64,000 nucleotides of DNA from positions 76,001 through 140,000 of the forward strand of contig JARHVA010007807.1 in assembly GCA_037957365.1 (NCBI GenBank), in the 5' to 3' direction. The stretch comes from Torreya grandis. Taxonomy: Eukaryota; Streptophyta; Pinopsida; Cupressales; Taxaceae. The position numbers and the translations under genes are program-made. Of this stretch, positions 27,257 to 40,534 are shown in pieces; the first letter of the stretch is position 1, and each line of letters begins with the position of its first letter. The notes under the pieces were generated by a model, which had not been told where the DNA came from, did not search any database, and saw only the letters and a program-made list of their open reading frames with translations.

Positions 27257-29513
27257 TGACATATGTTCTCATTACACCATTCAACCATAGTTTTTACATT
27301 AATCAAATTAGCAACATTGTCAAATTTTAACTCCTCCCTTGTAATGACTCTTTTTATGCATGCTCCAGCACCATCATGCTCCCCTTTTCCATGTCCATCC
27401 TTAGTGAAACTCCAAATATGTTTGACACCAGTGGTAATGTGCATCCTTCTCAACCAATAAAAATATATGTGCATTCTTAAATTGTGATGTACAACTATTT
27501 GACCAAATGTAATGTTGTTTAAAAATAATGTTCCTCTAAGTCAACTACCCATAAAACTTCTCAAAACAACCTTGCACATACTCTATACAATATGATCAGT
27601 CATCACTGATATATAAAGGGTAATCCCTTAATATTTTTTTATCTTCTTCTGTACTATCGAGTGCATGCATGAATGTTATATACATGAATATAGTAATTTG
27701 TGTTGAGCTGTAATACTAAGATTGAACTTCAATTTATGGTTTGAATGTGTAATTTTTAGCAAATTTTACTACTAAAAAAATTAAATAAGGTGGGAATGTG
27801 TCCTTTCTTAGATTGAAATTTTCATCCAACCATTTATCCCTATGTATGTGCGTTGCATACTCATAAACATTGTTTTCTAGGAATTCAACCATAAATTTTG
27901 AGACAGGTATCTCTTTCATAACAAGCTCACACCTTTTAGATTCTTTACCATCTTTTAATTGATAATTAATAGATTTTTATTTGATAAAACCAACTAATTC
28001 CTATCTAATTGCACTTGTACACTCCTCATGGACACATTTTTCTAATTTTGGCAATCCACCACAAATGTTACAATTTCCATTCAAACATGCTTTCTTATAA
28101 AATAAATGTGTATCTGGTCTTTCACAAAAAAAAAATTGGAATAAATTACCTAGATAATTTTGGTAGAACTTTTATACCACACTCCTGAAAAATGTTGCTA
28201 GTATGAAAAGTATAATTAATATGGTGAAAAACATCATAGTGCATTGAAAATTCAACATGTTGCCTACAACAAGTGGTGAGTGTGTGATTTATTTTTATAT
28301 AAAAAGGTTTGGCTATCTCAAAAAATATTTGACTCATATCAATTTGTGGATGTTTTTCCAAAAACTTAGAGTACAATTATAGTTGAGTCATATCCAAGAA
28401 ATGTTTCAGATGTGGTTCACGAATATGAGAACCAACTCTTTTTTCCCTACATCTCTTGAATTGGGAAAAACTCTTGTATTATCTTTCCCAAATTATGCAA
28501 GTAAGTCTTTCAAAGCATTAGTTATAGACTTGTCCTTCCATGGAAGTATACCAAATAATGGCTAGAGCTCTTTTGTATTAGGTTCATTAAGTCTTTCAGT
28601 CTTGCAATTGCTTTCATTAATGTTTTTCTATTTATATCAAGTGTTCAACTTGTTTTTGTCAATCATTTTTTCCCTATTTCATCACTTACTTCACAAGTTT
28701 TAATTATACACTACGTATCATTAAAATCTTTGTTGCATGACTTTAGGCCTACAATATGATATATGTCATGTATATTTTCAACAATTTCCTTATTTTCATC
28801 ATCCAAGTTAGATGTTCTTAGTCCTAATATATACATTGTAGGTCTCATCTTAACCAATTTTATCAATGAAACAAATAATTGACATATTTGACTATCATCC
28901 TACAATATATGAAAGAAAGTATCCCAAATTTCTTGAGTTAGTCTTCTTGAATGGAGATCAGACATTTTATTATGTATTGGTTTCAAAATATTTTCATCAA
29001 CTTCAATTAAGTATTATGTTTTATACGCACAATTATTGGAGGTGTTGTTATTGGTGGAATCCATTCAAAGGGTGTTTCAAAATCATTATATGTTACCATG
29101 AAATTTTATTCCCTGTTAATTTCATCATTATTTGAGTCCATTAAATTTTGTTCATTGTTGGTGGGTAAAGTATCATGCATAGGATCTTCATCAACAAAAT
29201 CAAAAACTTTAAACTTTGAATGTGAATTTACAACATCATCTAATTTTTTTATTGTCAATTTCATCATAATTCAATTCATTATTATGAATTTCATCATAAT
29301 TTAATTAATTATTGATAGTTTCATCATTATTCAATTCATTATAGCCAATTACCTCATTATCTAAGGCATTTGGCTTATCAGGGTTAGTGTTTGTAACTTA
29401 TCTAGAATGAAATGCTTACATTCGTACCTTGTTTTTCTCTCTCAACTCTTATAATTTCTATGGTGTTTTATGCTTCAACTTCTTCCTCTTCCTTGAATGT
29501 GAACCAGAGCCCA
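27252..29513 (-). pseudogene. N-terminal and central part of an uncharacterised plant protein relic, cut by Copia 1
   Basis: Read on the minus strand from a possible ATG at 29513 (MGSGSHSRKRKK). Following pieces: MRPTMYILGLRTSN near 28840; a part with LPWKDKSITNALKDLL and GKDNTRVFPNSRD; HIREPHLKHFLDM; then FEIAKPFYIK and CCRQHVEF (28376-28146); a Cys part CNICGGLPKLEKC near 28080-28040; THIHRDKWLDENF and VVKFAKNYTF (27919-27734); HYIWSNSCTSQFKNA near 27500; HIWSFTKDGHGKGEHDGAG then ACIKR and TMVEWCNENI (27474-27257). The motif order agrees with what I remember of a family of uncharacterised proteins, roughly 1000 residues long, in non-flowering land plants. No intron is apparent; frame changes and TAG/TAA stops are frequent. 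Its role is unknown, and it could be a transposon-borne gene because no catalytic domain is recognisable. Confidence 0.7.
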
Positions 29514-29829
29514 TTTTGACAAAAGCAACCAGGAATGTACTTCAAAATGTGGGGTCCAAAAAAACTACCAAAAAGGTATGTAGAGTACATAGGAAATGTC
29601 TATGGGGACAACAATCTTGATTTGAGATAAAAATAGATGTTGAAAATTAAGTTTTTGTTTTTACTTTAAGGAAAGCATATGTATTATATAAATGTGTATG
29701 TGGTCCTATAACCTATATGTGTTACTATAATGCGTACACATTTCTTAAATTATGAGCATATACTATAAAAAAACAAGCACAAAGACTCATATTAAATGCA
29801 TAAAATACCCTATAATACTATAATATGAT

Positions 29830-30200
29830 GAAATAAAACTAAATAAGGCTATAATATTATGTGTAAATCCCTAATATGATGTAATAAGACTATCAGATGT
29901 TGTAGCAATAAGGCTATCATATGATGCATTAAGGCTTAATATGGTGCAATAAATCTATCATACAATGCAATAAGACTATCACATGATGTAATAAGGATTA
30001 CATATGATGTAATAATACTATCATACGATGAGATAAATCTTTAATATGATGCAATAAGGCTATCATATGATACAATAAGGCTCAATATGATGCATAAATC
30101 CCCAATATGATGCATAAATATCCAATACATGATGTAATAAGACTCTTGATAAGACTATGAAGTAATAAGACTATCATATTATGAAATAAGGCTTAATGTG
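29830..30200. repeat. Short tandem repeat, about 21-26-bp unit
   Basis: Irregular tandem copies of AATAAGGCTATCATATGATGC with variants (AATAAGACTATCA, ATATGATGTAATAAG, ATATGATGCATAAATCCCC), about 15 copies. AT-rich, non-coding. Confidence 0.75.
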
Positions 30201-31890
30201 TAAGAAAAAATGAACTAATTTTTCCCAAAACCCCATCATAATTCATTACAAAACTAGGTGAATAACAGGTTCACAAATTGACACTAATCATATTCATGAA
30301 TTTATGCATTTGTGATGAAATTAAGGAACTTAGGGGTTATGTTTGTTATAAAATTAGGATTTAGGGTTAGGGGTTTAGTGTAATGAGTTTTTACATGTTT
30401 ATATCTCTTGAAATTAGGTATTAAGGTAATTGTACATGTTCAAGTGATAAAATTGGGGTTTACGATCAACATGTCAAAAAATGTGACCTAATTTACCCCC
30501 TTTAATCACATTGTAAACTCTAATTTAGGTTCAATGGGTTGAAATTGGCCACATTTTAATTTGTATTTGCATTTATGATTGAATTAGGGTCAACTAATCC
30601 ATACATGTTGCATCTATATTATATAATTGATTGGGCCATAAATTTCATTTAGGGGCATAATTATTCCCAAATCACATCCCTAATTGAACCAATCGACTAA
30701 TTGGTTTAATTCATGATAGATAGAATCATACTTAATTTTTTCATAAATCATATATCATGCTCTTATATTTATGTCAAGTATGGTTTCAAATTGGCCTCCC
30801 ATGCCTCAATTGAATTGCCCCTATAATTGAACCTTCTTGTGCCACATGTGTACTTATTACACTTGAAAGTGTTAAAGCTATTAGAGATGCATCAATTCCT
30901 ATAAGTTTTAGAGTTGATAATGCCTTGGGAGGATATATCCAATTACATATCACTATGTGTACCTCTCATGTGCTCAAAAGTGTCAGCACTATTAGAGGTG
31001 TCAGGTCCTAGAAACATTAAAGAGCTATTAGATCCCTGTGATGCCTGATCTAATTAGATAAATCACAACATGTGTATCTTGTACACACATATAATTGTGT
31101 TAGAGACCTAAATTTCACTTATATTAGAACAATCATATTTTTTAGATCCTTAGGACACCCAATCTAATTAAAGATTTCCACATGTGTAGGTCTAGTACAC
31201 TTGGAGAAGTGTTAGAGTTGTCAAATATGCACATCTTTGATACCTAGACATGTCCCATCACTTACAACCAATCCAAATAAGGCTTATTCACAAATTTATC
31301 ATACATACATATAAGCTAATAATGTTTAAAGATTGACATCGATCCAATCAACTCATGTCTATTAAATAATTCACATGATGCGAGCCTTTGACTTGCCATT
31401 ACTGTATGAAAATTATCATGTAGATCCCTTTAAGGTCCCATATGAATTGAGCAAGCATTGAATGTTATCATTTTTATATGTATGTATTCAAATTGTTTAG
31501 ACCCCTCTGCCTTGAATTACCTCTAAATCCCAAATTACATTCATATTTCAAGTCCTACACACAAGAGGGAACACAATTTAGCAATGGAATCTTCAACCTC
31601 AAATCCTAAGCCAAAGCAACAATTATGAGATGTACTAATTTCTTTCAATCCACATCATAAGCTTTAAGCTCATTATAATGAAATATGAACAAGACAATTG
31701 AATATATATGTATAATATATATATATAATCTTGAAACCTTCAGTGAAAGGGTACACACTGCTATTCAATTCTAATAAACTATCTATATGAGGTGAGAATT
31801 TCATCATCCACATGAAAAATTATTGGGTCCCTCTACTCAGCATCATCCTTGAGGGGAATCAAGTCTCAGATTTATGGGACACTATCACCT
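30201..31890. other. Unassigned AT-rich stretch
   Basis: No coding sequence, element end or tandem repeat was recognised. A passage near 30860-31220 repeats the theme ACATGTGTA..T.GTACAC with GTGTTAGAG.TGT, perhaps an old local duplication. Confidence 0.4.
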
Positions 31891-31899
31891 TTAAAATGT

Positions 31900-32600
31900 A
31901 TCTTGAATAAGCCCAATAGAGTTTAAGCTGGGGTAACTTATACATATGTCATACTTGGTCAATTACAAGTCTATGCCACCTTATATTTATAAATCATAAC
32001 CATCCCTTAATGGTTTCAAACAAAGTCCCTAGTGCATTTAGATATTTTCTAAGCTGTACATTCATCACTATAGACACCACATCTTAAAACCACATCATCA
32101 CTAATGGATACATTTGACCATTTAAAGTAAATATTGATCTCAAAACCACATCTTATACAAAATAAAATGCATACCCAACTTGACCAAAATATTTAATAAA
32201 AACATGTACATACTTTATACACATCATCCTACTTTCCTATCTTACCATCCCAATTGCATGTAACAAGGTATAAAACTCTATAGTATTTATAAGCACCAAA
32301 TGTTGTCTAGCTTGTTTTTGATCTTGTAATTATTGCATCCATGGTGCTGCTAGGACTAGTCCCATGTCAAAGACACACTATTGAGATGAGGTGGGAATGG
32401 ATTGAGTGGTTGATGGTTGTCCTATGTGTGATAGAGGGGCTGATGAAGGGGGTACATAGAATGGAGGATTAACCATATTTTCACAAGAGATCCTAATTAT
32501 AGGTAAAATTTGAATAATGTATTTGAATACATTAGGGGAATCTTGAATAATTGTAACAATAGAAGACTCTTCTTAGACTTTCAATTGGGACCTCAACATG
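31900..32600 (-). pseudogene. Possible gag-like coding fragment, minus strand
   Basis: The minus strand reads a protein-like piece with SSIVTIIQDSPNVF, then a Pro/Ser/Thr-rich stretch (NPPFYVPPSSAPLSH), then QDQKQARQHLVLIN. Composition resembles the linker region of plant retrotransposon gag-type proteins, but there is no conserved motif. Stops are present. Only a possibility. Confidence 0.3.
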
Positions 32601-33929
32601 AACCTATTAGATTAGACACACTAACTGACCTTGGAGAAAACTTAAGGGACTTTATTCAACACATTTTAGGAATGTTTTTGGGATAATCCAAGGCATGATG
32701 TATAGGTATTGGGCTCCATTAGATAACCTTATTGAAATAGATATCCAAGAGATGCACTATTACACCAAGGGCTCAATTCATATTTCTACTTACACAAGAT
32801 TATCTATACTACATAGTCTAATTCAATAGGTTTGCCACTTAAACAAATTAGTTCAAAAACTATAAATAAAGGAATCTGGTCAAAGATATCAAAAAATAAT
32901 GAAAGGGTAAGATGGGATATTAGGCAATTAGGATAATATCAATAAGAAATTCAAGTAGGATTTTAGTCAAGTAAAGTAGTAAGGTATATCCTTACCCTAC
33001 TAGGGGAAAGGTCCCAATCATTGTGCATGTTTCAATTCTCGAACAAGGATTTTATTAACATGTATTCTATTGATGAAACATATTAGTATATATAAATATT
33101 AAATTACACCTAAATTTGAACATGTAATATCTAATACTTGTTCAACATATATTCTATAAAATTAAAAGTTACAACCAATCACATCTTGACAAGTAAAAGT
33201 CAAGTATTGATACTCTAATGCACAATGATCGGTACTCTAAAGGTTAATTTTTGATCATAGGTTTAAAAAATGCATTTTATGACCTCTTGTGATAAAATTG
33301 ATTATATTGTAGAATGTATAATGTATTAGACCTTGAAACCTTAGTTATAATATTCAAGACCTTGAAACGGGTAAAAATATTGAAGTCTGATGCAATTTTA
33401 TGGCTAATGGGAGTTTCCCCTATAAGAAACATGAAATTTGTTTACTTTGTGTTATTTCAAAACAACACATATGTGTTATATAATAACTATGCATTATTTG
33501 AATGTGAATTAAAAACTAATCCTTTAGGCTTGAAAATGGCTTGGATTTTTGAACCAGAGGCTTGTGACTGTGCATCTATAACTGAGACTAAGATTTTTGA
33601 AAAAAACCATCAAATTTCAACTTCAATTGCCAAATACGGTATAGATTTCAGCATCAAAATTCAAAAAATAATTACTGTCATGATGAGCACACTGTCCTCT
33701 TTTGAAATATATGATTTTTATATTTTTTAGTCTATTTTAAGGGTTAAAACTATATTTATTTCTAACTACACCTTTTTTAAGCCACTACATGCCACACATA
33801 TACATGCCTATTCATGTTTATGTAATTTGTTTTTCATTGATCCAAATGCGAAACAAATTATATGATAACAAACTAGGCCTAATTCTACACAAATTTTTTA
33901 AAAAACCAATTTTCATTTTTTTTGAGGTA
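32601..33929. other. Unassigned stretch with a 138-codon open frame
   Basis: The plus-strand frame 33314-33730 is the longest open frame of the surrounding AT-rich region, with no signal peptide, repeat or domain that I recognise. Long hydrophobic and Lys/Ile-rich pieces fit chance in AT-rich DNA. Near 33014 and 33220 an inverted word (CCAATCATTGTGCAT / ATGCACAATGATCGG) could bound a small hairpin element of about 230 bp. Confidence 0.3.
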
Positions 33930-34400
33930 GTTAGGGGGGCCGCACGGATGGCTATCCATTTTTTTATTAGTTTTCAGGATCTACTTAATTGGAAAATTAA
34001 TAAAATAAAATTGTAACACACTAGATGATCTTATCTAAATATTCACCAAAGGGTTTTAAACAATATGTAATGATGCTAAAAAAATGATGGGTTGCATGGA
34101 CATCTATCTACTATGTTTTCTTTAAAAAAATTAGGAGTTCCTCTTCAAACTTTAGATGCTTGACCTATTTATACTTAACCATTTTTTAAAAATATATATT
34201 TTTAAAAACTAGACTCGAAATTCTACAATTCATGTTTTTATACCATCTTCAAATTTTAAGTGTAGCCATCTCAAATTATCTAAAAAAATTTACATTTCTA
34301 AAATTTCAAAACAATCATGTCCACATGTAGGTCCTTTTTTATCCCCCAACTTTGTGCACTTACCCAGTTAGCATAACTTAGTGAGTTGTTGCATAGATTA
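33930..34400 (+). repeat. Dispersed repeat, copy A (inverted copy at 63490-64000)
   Basis: Colinear with the reverse complement of 63490-64000: TAGATGATCTTAT, CACCAAAGGGTTTTAAA, TGATGCTAAAAAAATGATGGG, a block ATTTATACTT.ACCATTT, and at the end CACTTACC.AGT.AGCA. Non-coding. Family unknown. Confidence 0.75.
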
Positions 34401-35109
34401 AATCACAACAACAACAACACTTATGTCTACTTCCACCTATATAAATGGAGTCTCCATTGTGGTCATAAATTAAATGAAAAAAATATGATTGTTAGTTGAA
34501 CATATGTGTGTGTACATAAACTTTTAGATACTCAAATTTGGTCATGAATGCTTGATAATGTCAGTTTTAACCCCTATTTATCTCAATTGACTTAAGCACT
34601 TAAATTGGTCCTATTTCACCACCTCACTTTATCATAAGTACGTGTATGAATCCATCCTTCTAAATTTTTTGTTTTATACCAATAAAAACATTATAAATTT
34701 CTAAAACCCTCTCTAATAATTTCTACGAACATGTCAAACTCTAAATATCAAATGCTACACTTATAGGTAAAAATTGACTTGTACGAGTCAAGATTTATAG
34801 TCAATCTCATCCTTTACGGGTTGATCCTACACCTTGCCCTAGTAGCAACTCTATTTAAAATTTAAACCCTACCTTACAATTTTGTCTATAGTTTTAGGAT
34901 AGATAACACACTATTTCACCCATTTAAATTGTTATAAAATCACATCTAAACCACACTTTATAATTTCAAAACTAAGGCACACTTATAATATTACACACTC
35001 AGCAAATATTCCTTATTCTTTACAAATTATATTATATTCATTTAAATCATCCTTTATCTAAGTCACAAGCCTATTGTATCCAAGTCCAACAAATCATTAT
35101 CAAGTATTC
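34401..35109. other. Unassigned AT-rich stretch
   Basis: No coding sequence recognised. A short (ACA)n patch lies near 34408-34420. Confidence 0.4.
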
Positions 35110-35480
35110 AAGCCATCTCTAGATGTATATATGTAGAAAATGAGCACTATTACACCAACACTCTAGGTAGGAAAACTATGTGGGATTGATTTCCTCTTCC
35201 AAGAACTCTGGATATGTAGGCAATATTCAATCATCATGAGGGTGATTGGGATTATCTCAACCCATTAAACTCCCTCTTTCATTTTCAAGGTTTTCAACTA
35301 TCATAAACCCTAATAGAGTTTAAACCTTGAAGAGGTCATTTTCAGGTCATTCATGCAAATCCAAAGGTAAAATTTATACAAACAATCTTATTTCAATCAA
35401 GTGTAGATGACTATACCATAAATTTACTATTTTCCCATGTAGATCAATATTGACCCATAAAGGATAGTAGCAATAGTCGA
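35110..35480 (+). repeat. Dispersed repeat, copy 2 (see 6940-7330)
   Basis: Same ordered words as 6940-7330 (CACTCTAGGTAGGAAAACTA, TTGATTTCC, TCAACCCATTAAACTCCC, GGTTTTCAACTATCA). Non-coding. Confidence 0.55.
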
Positions 35481-36756
35481 TCCTAACTATTTCCAATCAA
35501 TTTTAACCTAAAATAGTGACATTTTATGTTTTAATTTCACATGCATAATCAGTATGAGTTGGTCATCTCTAGCCATCTTTTAATTGTACACATTCAATGT
35601 AATAGGTATAAATTAGTTGTCTTCTTTTTCTTCTTTGTGATTTCATAGTTAACTTCTTTTATTCATTCTGAATTTATCCATTTCAATACTTTACTTTCAA
35701 TCTTCTAGTTATAAGTTATTTATAACATTTGTTATCTTTCAATTCATTTTATCTTAATTAGAGTTAATACACCAATTAATTCCTAATTTTGATAAAATAC
35801 ATTGGTGAACCTAAACCCTTATTTTAGAGTCTTTGCTTTCTGATTTCCTATTAGGGTTTCCTCTATTAGGGTTATCATTTCATTTATTGATTTAATGGAT
35901 CAAAATGAATATATTTTCAAAATTATCAAAAAAATCTTAGTAGTTCTAAGATACTTAAAAATATATATTTTGGTCAAAATACTATATGTATTTTTGGGAA
36001 ATTACAATTTACTATTTTTAGTAAATTCATCCTAGTGGATGAATAGTGTACCTATTTTTAAATTAATTTTTAGGTTTTGTCTATCTACTTATTTTAAACA
36101 AAAATGTCTCTTATTAATTAAAAATGACATAACATATCTCTTGGAGTGGTTGGTTCTTTATTATGTACATCATATAATGGTTTTATGGATTATTCTTGGT
36201 ATATACTTTCTAATTCAAGTAATGATGGTTTTAATTACTTGGTGTTACATATAAACATTCAATTTCTCTCATAATCATGTAATAAATTAGGGAATAGTAA
36301 TGTACAATAAAGTCAATATTGTCATTAGTCATAATACATATTGTATGTATATGGAATCCAAAGTGAGTCACCCTGTAGTGAAAAATTAAGGTAACTAACA
36401 TGTCCTTACTCAATCCCCTCCACCTCCTACACATCCTATTGATGGTGTTTTTATGCATATTTAATCAAATATAACAAAATCCATTTGTATGATTTTTTTC
36501 AATGGTGTCTTGATGCTACCCATTTGAGTCTAAGCCATTATTTATTTAAAAATCTAAGTCTTTCAAAAATCTCATTCAAAATATATCTTTTTAATTTTAG
36601 ATCTAAAAAAATTGGTTTACACTTGAGTTTAGTCTACAATTTGGGCTTGATTGGTTCTCCTTTCTATATTTAGATTGTGTAACTTAGATGGATTTTTAGT
36701 TTTATTTTTAAAATACCTTTGCCTCAAGACTAAATGTGCCATTTATTTCAAATCGA
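35481..36756. other. Unassigned AT-rich stretch
   Basis: Several 60-75-codon open frames on both strands, none with a recognisable domain. Nothing further seen. Confidence 0.4.
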
Positions 36757-37445
36757 TATTTTTAGACTCAAGAGTTTTTCAAATTCAAGTGCCTAGCCTA
36801 AGTTTGTGTCATGATCTATTTTTCATGCCTTGATTGAGTTTGTTTTCAAATGCCTAGCACAAGTTTGTTTGTGTCAAGACATATTTTGCATGCCTCAGTC
36901 AAGTTTGTTTTCAAATTCCTAGCCTAATTTTGTGTCATGATCTATTTTGCATGCCTCGATCGAGTTTGTTTTCAAATGTCTAGCCCAAGTTTATTTGTGT
37001 CAAGACCTATTTCACATGCCTCGATTAAGTTTTTTTTCAAATTCTTAGCCCAATTTTTTTTTGCAAATACCTATTTCACATGCCTCGATCGAGATTATTT
37101 TTAAATTCCTAGCTTAAGTTTATGTCATGATCTATTTTGCATATGCCTCGATCGAGTTTGTTTTCAAATGCCTATCCCAAGTTTATTTGTGTCAATACCT
37201 ATTTCACAAGCATCCATAAATTTTGTTTTCAAATTCCTAGCCTAAGTTTGTGTTATGATCTATTTTGCATATGCCTTCATCATGTTTGTTTGCAGATACC
37301 TAGCCCAAGTTTGTTTGTGCCAAGACCTATTTTGCATGCTTCAATAAAATTTGTTTTCAAATGCCTAACCTAAGTTTGTTTCATGATTTATATTGCATGC
37401 CTTGATTGAATTCATTTTTAAATTCCTAACCTATATTTGTTTTCA
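36757..37445 (+). repeat. Tandem array of a ~63-bp monomer with dimeric higher-order structure
   Basis: The landmark ATGCCTCGATCGAG (or variant) recurs near 36826, 36889, 36949, 37014, 37078, 37141, 37207, 37268, 37335 and 37394, spacing 59-67. Neighbouring monomers tend to alternate between a type with GTGTCAAGACCTATTT and a type with GTCATGATCTATTT, giving a ~125-bp dimer. The 78-codon open frame at 37137-37373 is an artefact of the repeat. Confidence 0.88.
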
Positions 37446-37854
37446 AGACCAAAATCATTAGACCTAGACCAATGCCATGTTTTGTGTTCAAATTGATCAT
37501 GTTCAAAGCTAGACCTTTTATAAACATTGAGTATATTAACCAACTTGAATTGTTATACCAAATTAGGGTTTGTTTTTTAACCCACATTATAATCCAATTA
37601 GGGTCATTTTTTACCCCTTTTAGACCATGCCAATCAAAATAAATATGACCTAGACCTAGACCTAGACCAAGTTCATTTTATAACCAAGATAAATTTCAAC
37701 ACATTTTCAATAGACCAAGAATGAATTCTATGGGATAATTTCCAAACCCAACCATGCTAATTATTATATGCCAAGACCACCCTTATTTGGGTTAATTAAA
37801 GTATGAACTTTTCCCTTTCAATGATAATAGTACCTGATCCCCTACTTATGCCAA
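37446..37854. other. Spacer between two tandem arrays
   Basis: Contains a short AGACCTAGACCT patch (37667-37683). No coding sequence recognised. Confidence 0.4.
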
Positions 37855-38350
37855 TAATCCTCTTTTAGCTTGCGTTAGAAACCAAGCTCTACACCACCCA
37901 AGGATTACCATTCCAAGCCCTCCTCCTTTTGTTTTCATTAGAAACCAAGCTCTATAGTTCCTAAATACTACCATTTCAGGCCTCTTCCTTTCACCTACAT
38001 TAGTAACCAAGCTTCATAGAGCCCAAGAATATCCATTCCAATCCCTCTTCCTTTGGCCTAAATTAGAAACCAACATTTACAATGCCCCAAGATTACCATT
38101 TTAGGCCCTCCTACTTTGGTTTGCATTAGTAACCAAGATTTATAATGCCCAAGGATTACTATTCCAAGCCCTCCTCCTTTAGCCTGTATTAGTAAGCAAG
38201 ATCAACAATGCCTAAGTATTACCATTCTAGGCCCTCCTCCTTTGGCCTGCATTAGCAACCAAGCTCTGTAGAACCCAAGTATTACCATTTTAGGCCCTCT
38301 TCCTTTGGCTTGCATTAGCAACCAATCCTTGTAATTCCCAAGGATTACCA
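37855..38350 (+). repeat. Tandem array of a different ~62-bp monomer, about 8 copies
   Basis: Unit close to CATTAGCAACCAAGCTCT...CCCAAGGATTACCATT..AGGCCCTCCTCCTTTGG. The word ACCAAG or its variants recurs near 37881, 37945, 38007, 38069, 38131, 38195, 38258 and 38321. The monomer is unlike that of 36757-37445 although the length is nearly the same. Confidence 0.87.
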
Positions 38351-38559
38351 TCAAGATCTTCTAAATATGGTAGGTCATTATCCCAACAAGGTTGCATAAT
38401 TGTGATAAGATGGATCATAGTTACCAGCTTAGACCCATAACTAGACTTTTTTAAGACCATGTTAGATTGTCTTATTAAAAAATGGATCATTATTGAACCA
38501 CAAGTCATTACTCATCCATTGCTAAACTTACTCCACTTCAGAAAATCCAAGCTGATCAT

Positions 38560-40170
38560 CAAGCCATAGTAGATCTAATCATTACCTCTCTAAGAGCCAT
38601 CTTTTAAAGACCAAAATGTGGCTAGATCTGATATTTTACAACCAAGTATAAATGAAGACCAATATAACCAACCAATCCATGATGTTTTTGTTAAAACACC
38701 TATTTGTGATGAGTTAACCTATGTTGAATCACCCTTTGATCCTTTCCATTTAGTTGAGGAGTCTCACTTTGATAAGTCAATCTTTATTGAGTCACACCTT
38801 AATTATTATAATTTTCTTTGGGTAAATCATTATTTTGAACATTACCCTATCTTTGAGGAGCCTTAATTTAATAAGATGGTCTTTATGTATTTTCCTATTG
38901 ACCATTTACCTTTTATTGAGAATCCTCACTTTAACAAGTCAATCTTTGTGGATTCCTAAAGAACCCATTGTTCAACCACATGCCATTACTCATCCAATAC
39001 CCAACATTCAACATAACATATTTACCGCAACATCAAAAGAAGAATTAGCATTAAATTTAGGCTCTATATTTAAACTAATATCATATTTAACATTAGAATA
39101 AGAATCAACATCAGTCTCAATATCAGATTCAAAGTCCTTTGAGTCAAAATTAGCTTTAGAATCAAAATTCATTTGTGTCTGTTATAACATTAGTTATGCA
39201 TGCCTTGTAGATTAGTTTGAGTACATTTGTGATCCTTCCATTATTTTCAAGGATGATTAATTCATCATTGACATAATTTATCCTAGTATCTTATACAAGG
39301 ATTATGTTTCCTCTTACCATTCCACTTTCCATTAACACATACTAACCTAGCTATTATATTGACATTCCAACTCCCACAAGTGTCAATTAGGACCGATAGA
39401 ATCACACCTTATTGAACTATATCCATGGTGACATCAATTGTATAATATTAGGGAAACTATTACCATATTCATGCATAAGCAGAATAATATCTTAGTGAAA
39501 CATTTTTAGAGGTGCTAGGGGGTAATCAAATTCTAAACTCACCATATTTTAGTAAAACCTTATTTGATGTGCTAGAAGATAATTAAAGTCAAAAGTCAAT
39601 GTTCCCTAGTGAAACCTTCTCGGAGGTGTTATGGGATAATCAAGACAACTTTATTGGTGAAAACATCTTCAAGGTGTTAATATTTAATCATAATAGTTTT
39701 TCATTACTTGATGAAGACATTACTGAAGATAACATCATTAAAGCTTCCAATGTACAACATAATTAGATAGAAACATATCTCAAGCCTAAAGAACAAATAC
39801 TAATTGGTGGTCCTATTGAGATCATATTCAGAAGTCTTTGGCCTTGCCACAACAAAAAATATGTCAAATATAGAATTAGAAACATCATGTGTGCTTGAAA
39901 ATATTAATCTTCATTTATTTCCCAACCAGTATACATTCCATTATGATCTACTTCTCAATTCTAGACCTATATTACTTTGCCAAATCAGACCTTTTATCCA
40001 ATACTTATTTACCATCCTTGGCCACACTTTCCTTTACAAAGGATATGAAGACATCTTGTCTCAGAGTTTATAGGAAACACAATCAATGACCAATGAAGAT
40101 CATAACGACATTATTGGAGTCCAAATCAGTAGCAAGTTCTTAATAGAGAATCTATTTAGAAGGGGTGTGG
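38560..40170 (+). pseudogene. Decayed coding relic with internal repeats, unknown family
   Basis: Plus-strand pieces look protein-like. An 82-codon part (38618-38866) has SHFDKSIFIESH-type repeats continuing past a stop (ENPHFNKSIFVD). Near 39490-39690 a motif repeats four times (SETFLEVL, SKTLFDVL, SETFSEVL, GENIFKVL), about 25-40 codons apart. Near 39800-39860 it reads FRSLWPCHNKKYVKYR, in competition with another open frame. Stops and frame changes are common. No conserved domain recognised; part of a retroelement polyprotein is possible. Confidence 0.35.
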
Positions 40171-40261
40171 GATAGAAATTTATAATTGACAATTATGTTG
40201 TATCATATGTTGATCAGTACATGTATCTCCACATCATTAAGAGAAATAGAATCATGCTCTA

Positions 40262-40510
40262 CATTACTATCACTGCCATTTGCCTTGCCTTAACATTATT
40301 TCATACATTTCCTTTCACCTTGCCTTTCCATTTAACTTACCATTGGTCATTATTTTATACCCTTTCCATTTACCTTGCCTTTCCATTTACCTTACCCTTG
40401 GCCATTATTTCATACCTTGCCATTTGCCTTGCCCTGCCATTTACCTTGCCTTTCCATTTGTCTTGCCTTTCAATTTGCCTTGCCTTACCCTTTATCTCAC
40501 CTTATCTTCC
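40262..40510 (+). repeat. Pyrimidine-rich minisatellite (CCATTTACCTTGCCTTT units)
   Basis: Irregular tandem copies of a 15-17-bp unit like CTTGCCTTTCCATTTAC, strongly C/T-biased. Three overlapping open frames rich in Leu/Pro/Phe are artefacts of it. Confidence 0.85.
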
Positions 40511-40534
40511 TTTCATACCTTATGATACATTTGA

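Noticed and set aside
33314..33730. 138-codon open frame as a gene
   Set aside because: No motif, no start context and no conserved neighbour; AT-rich chance frame remains the simpler view, so it is mentioned only inside the unassigned stretch.
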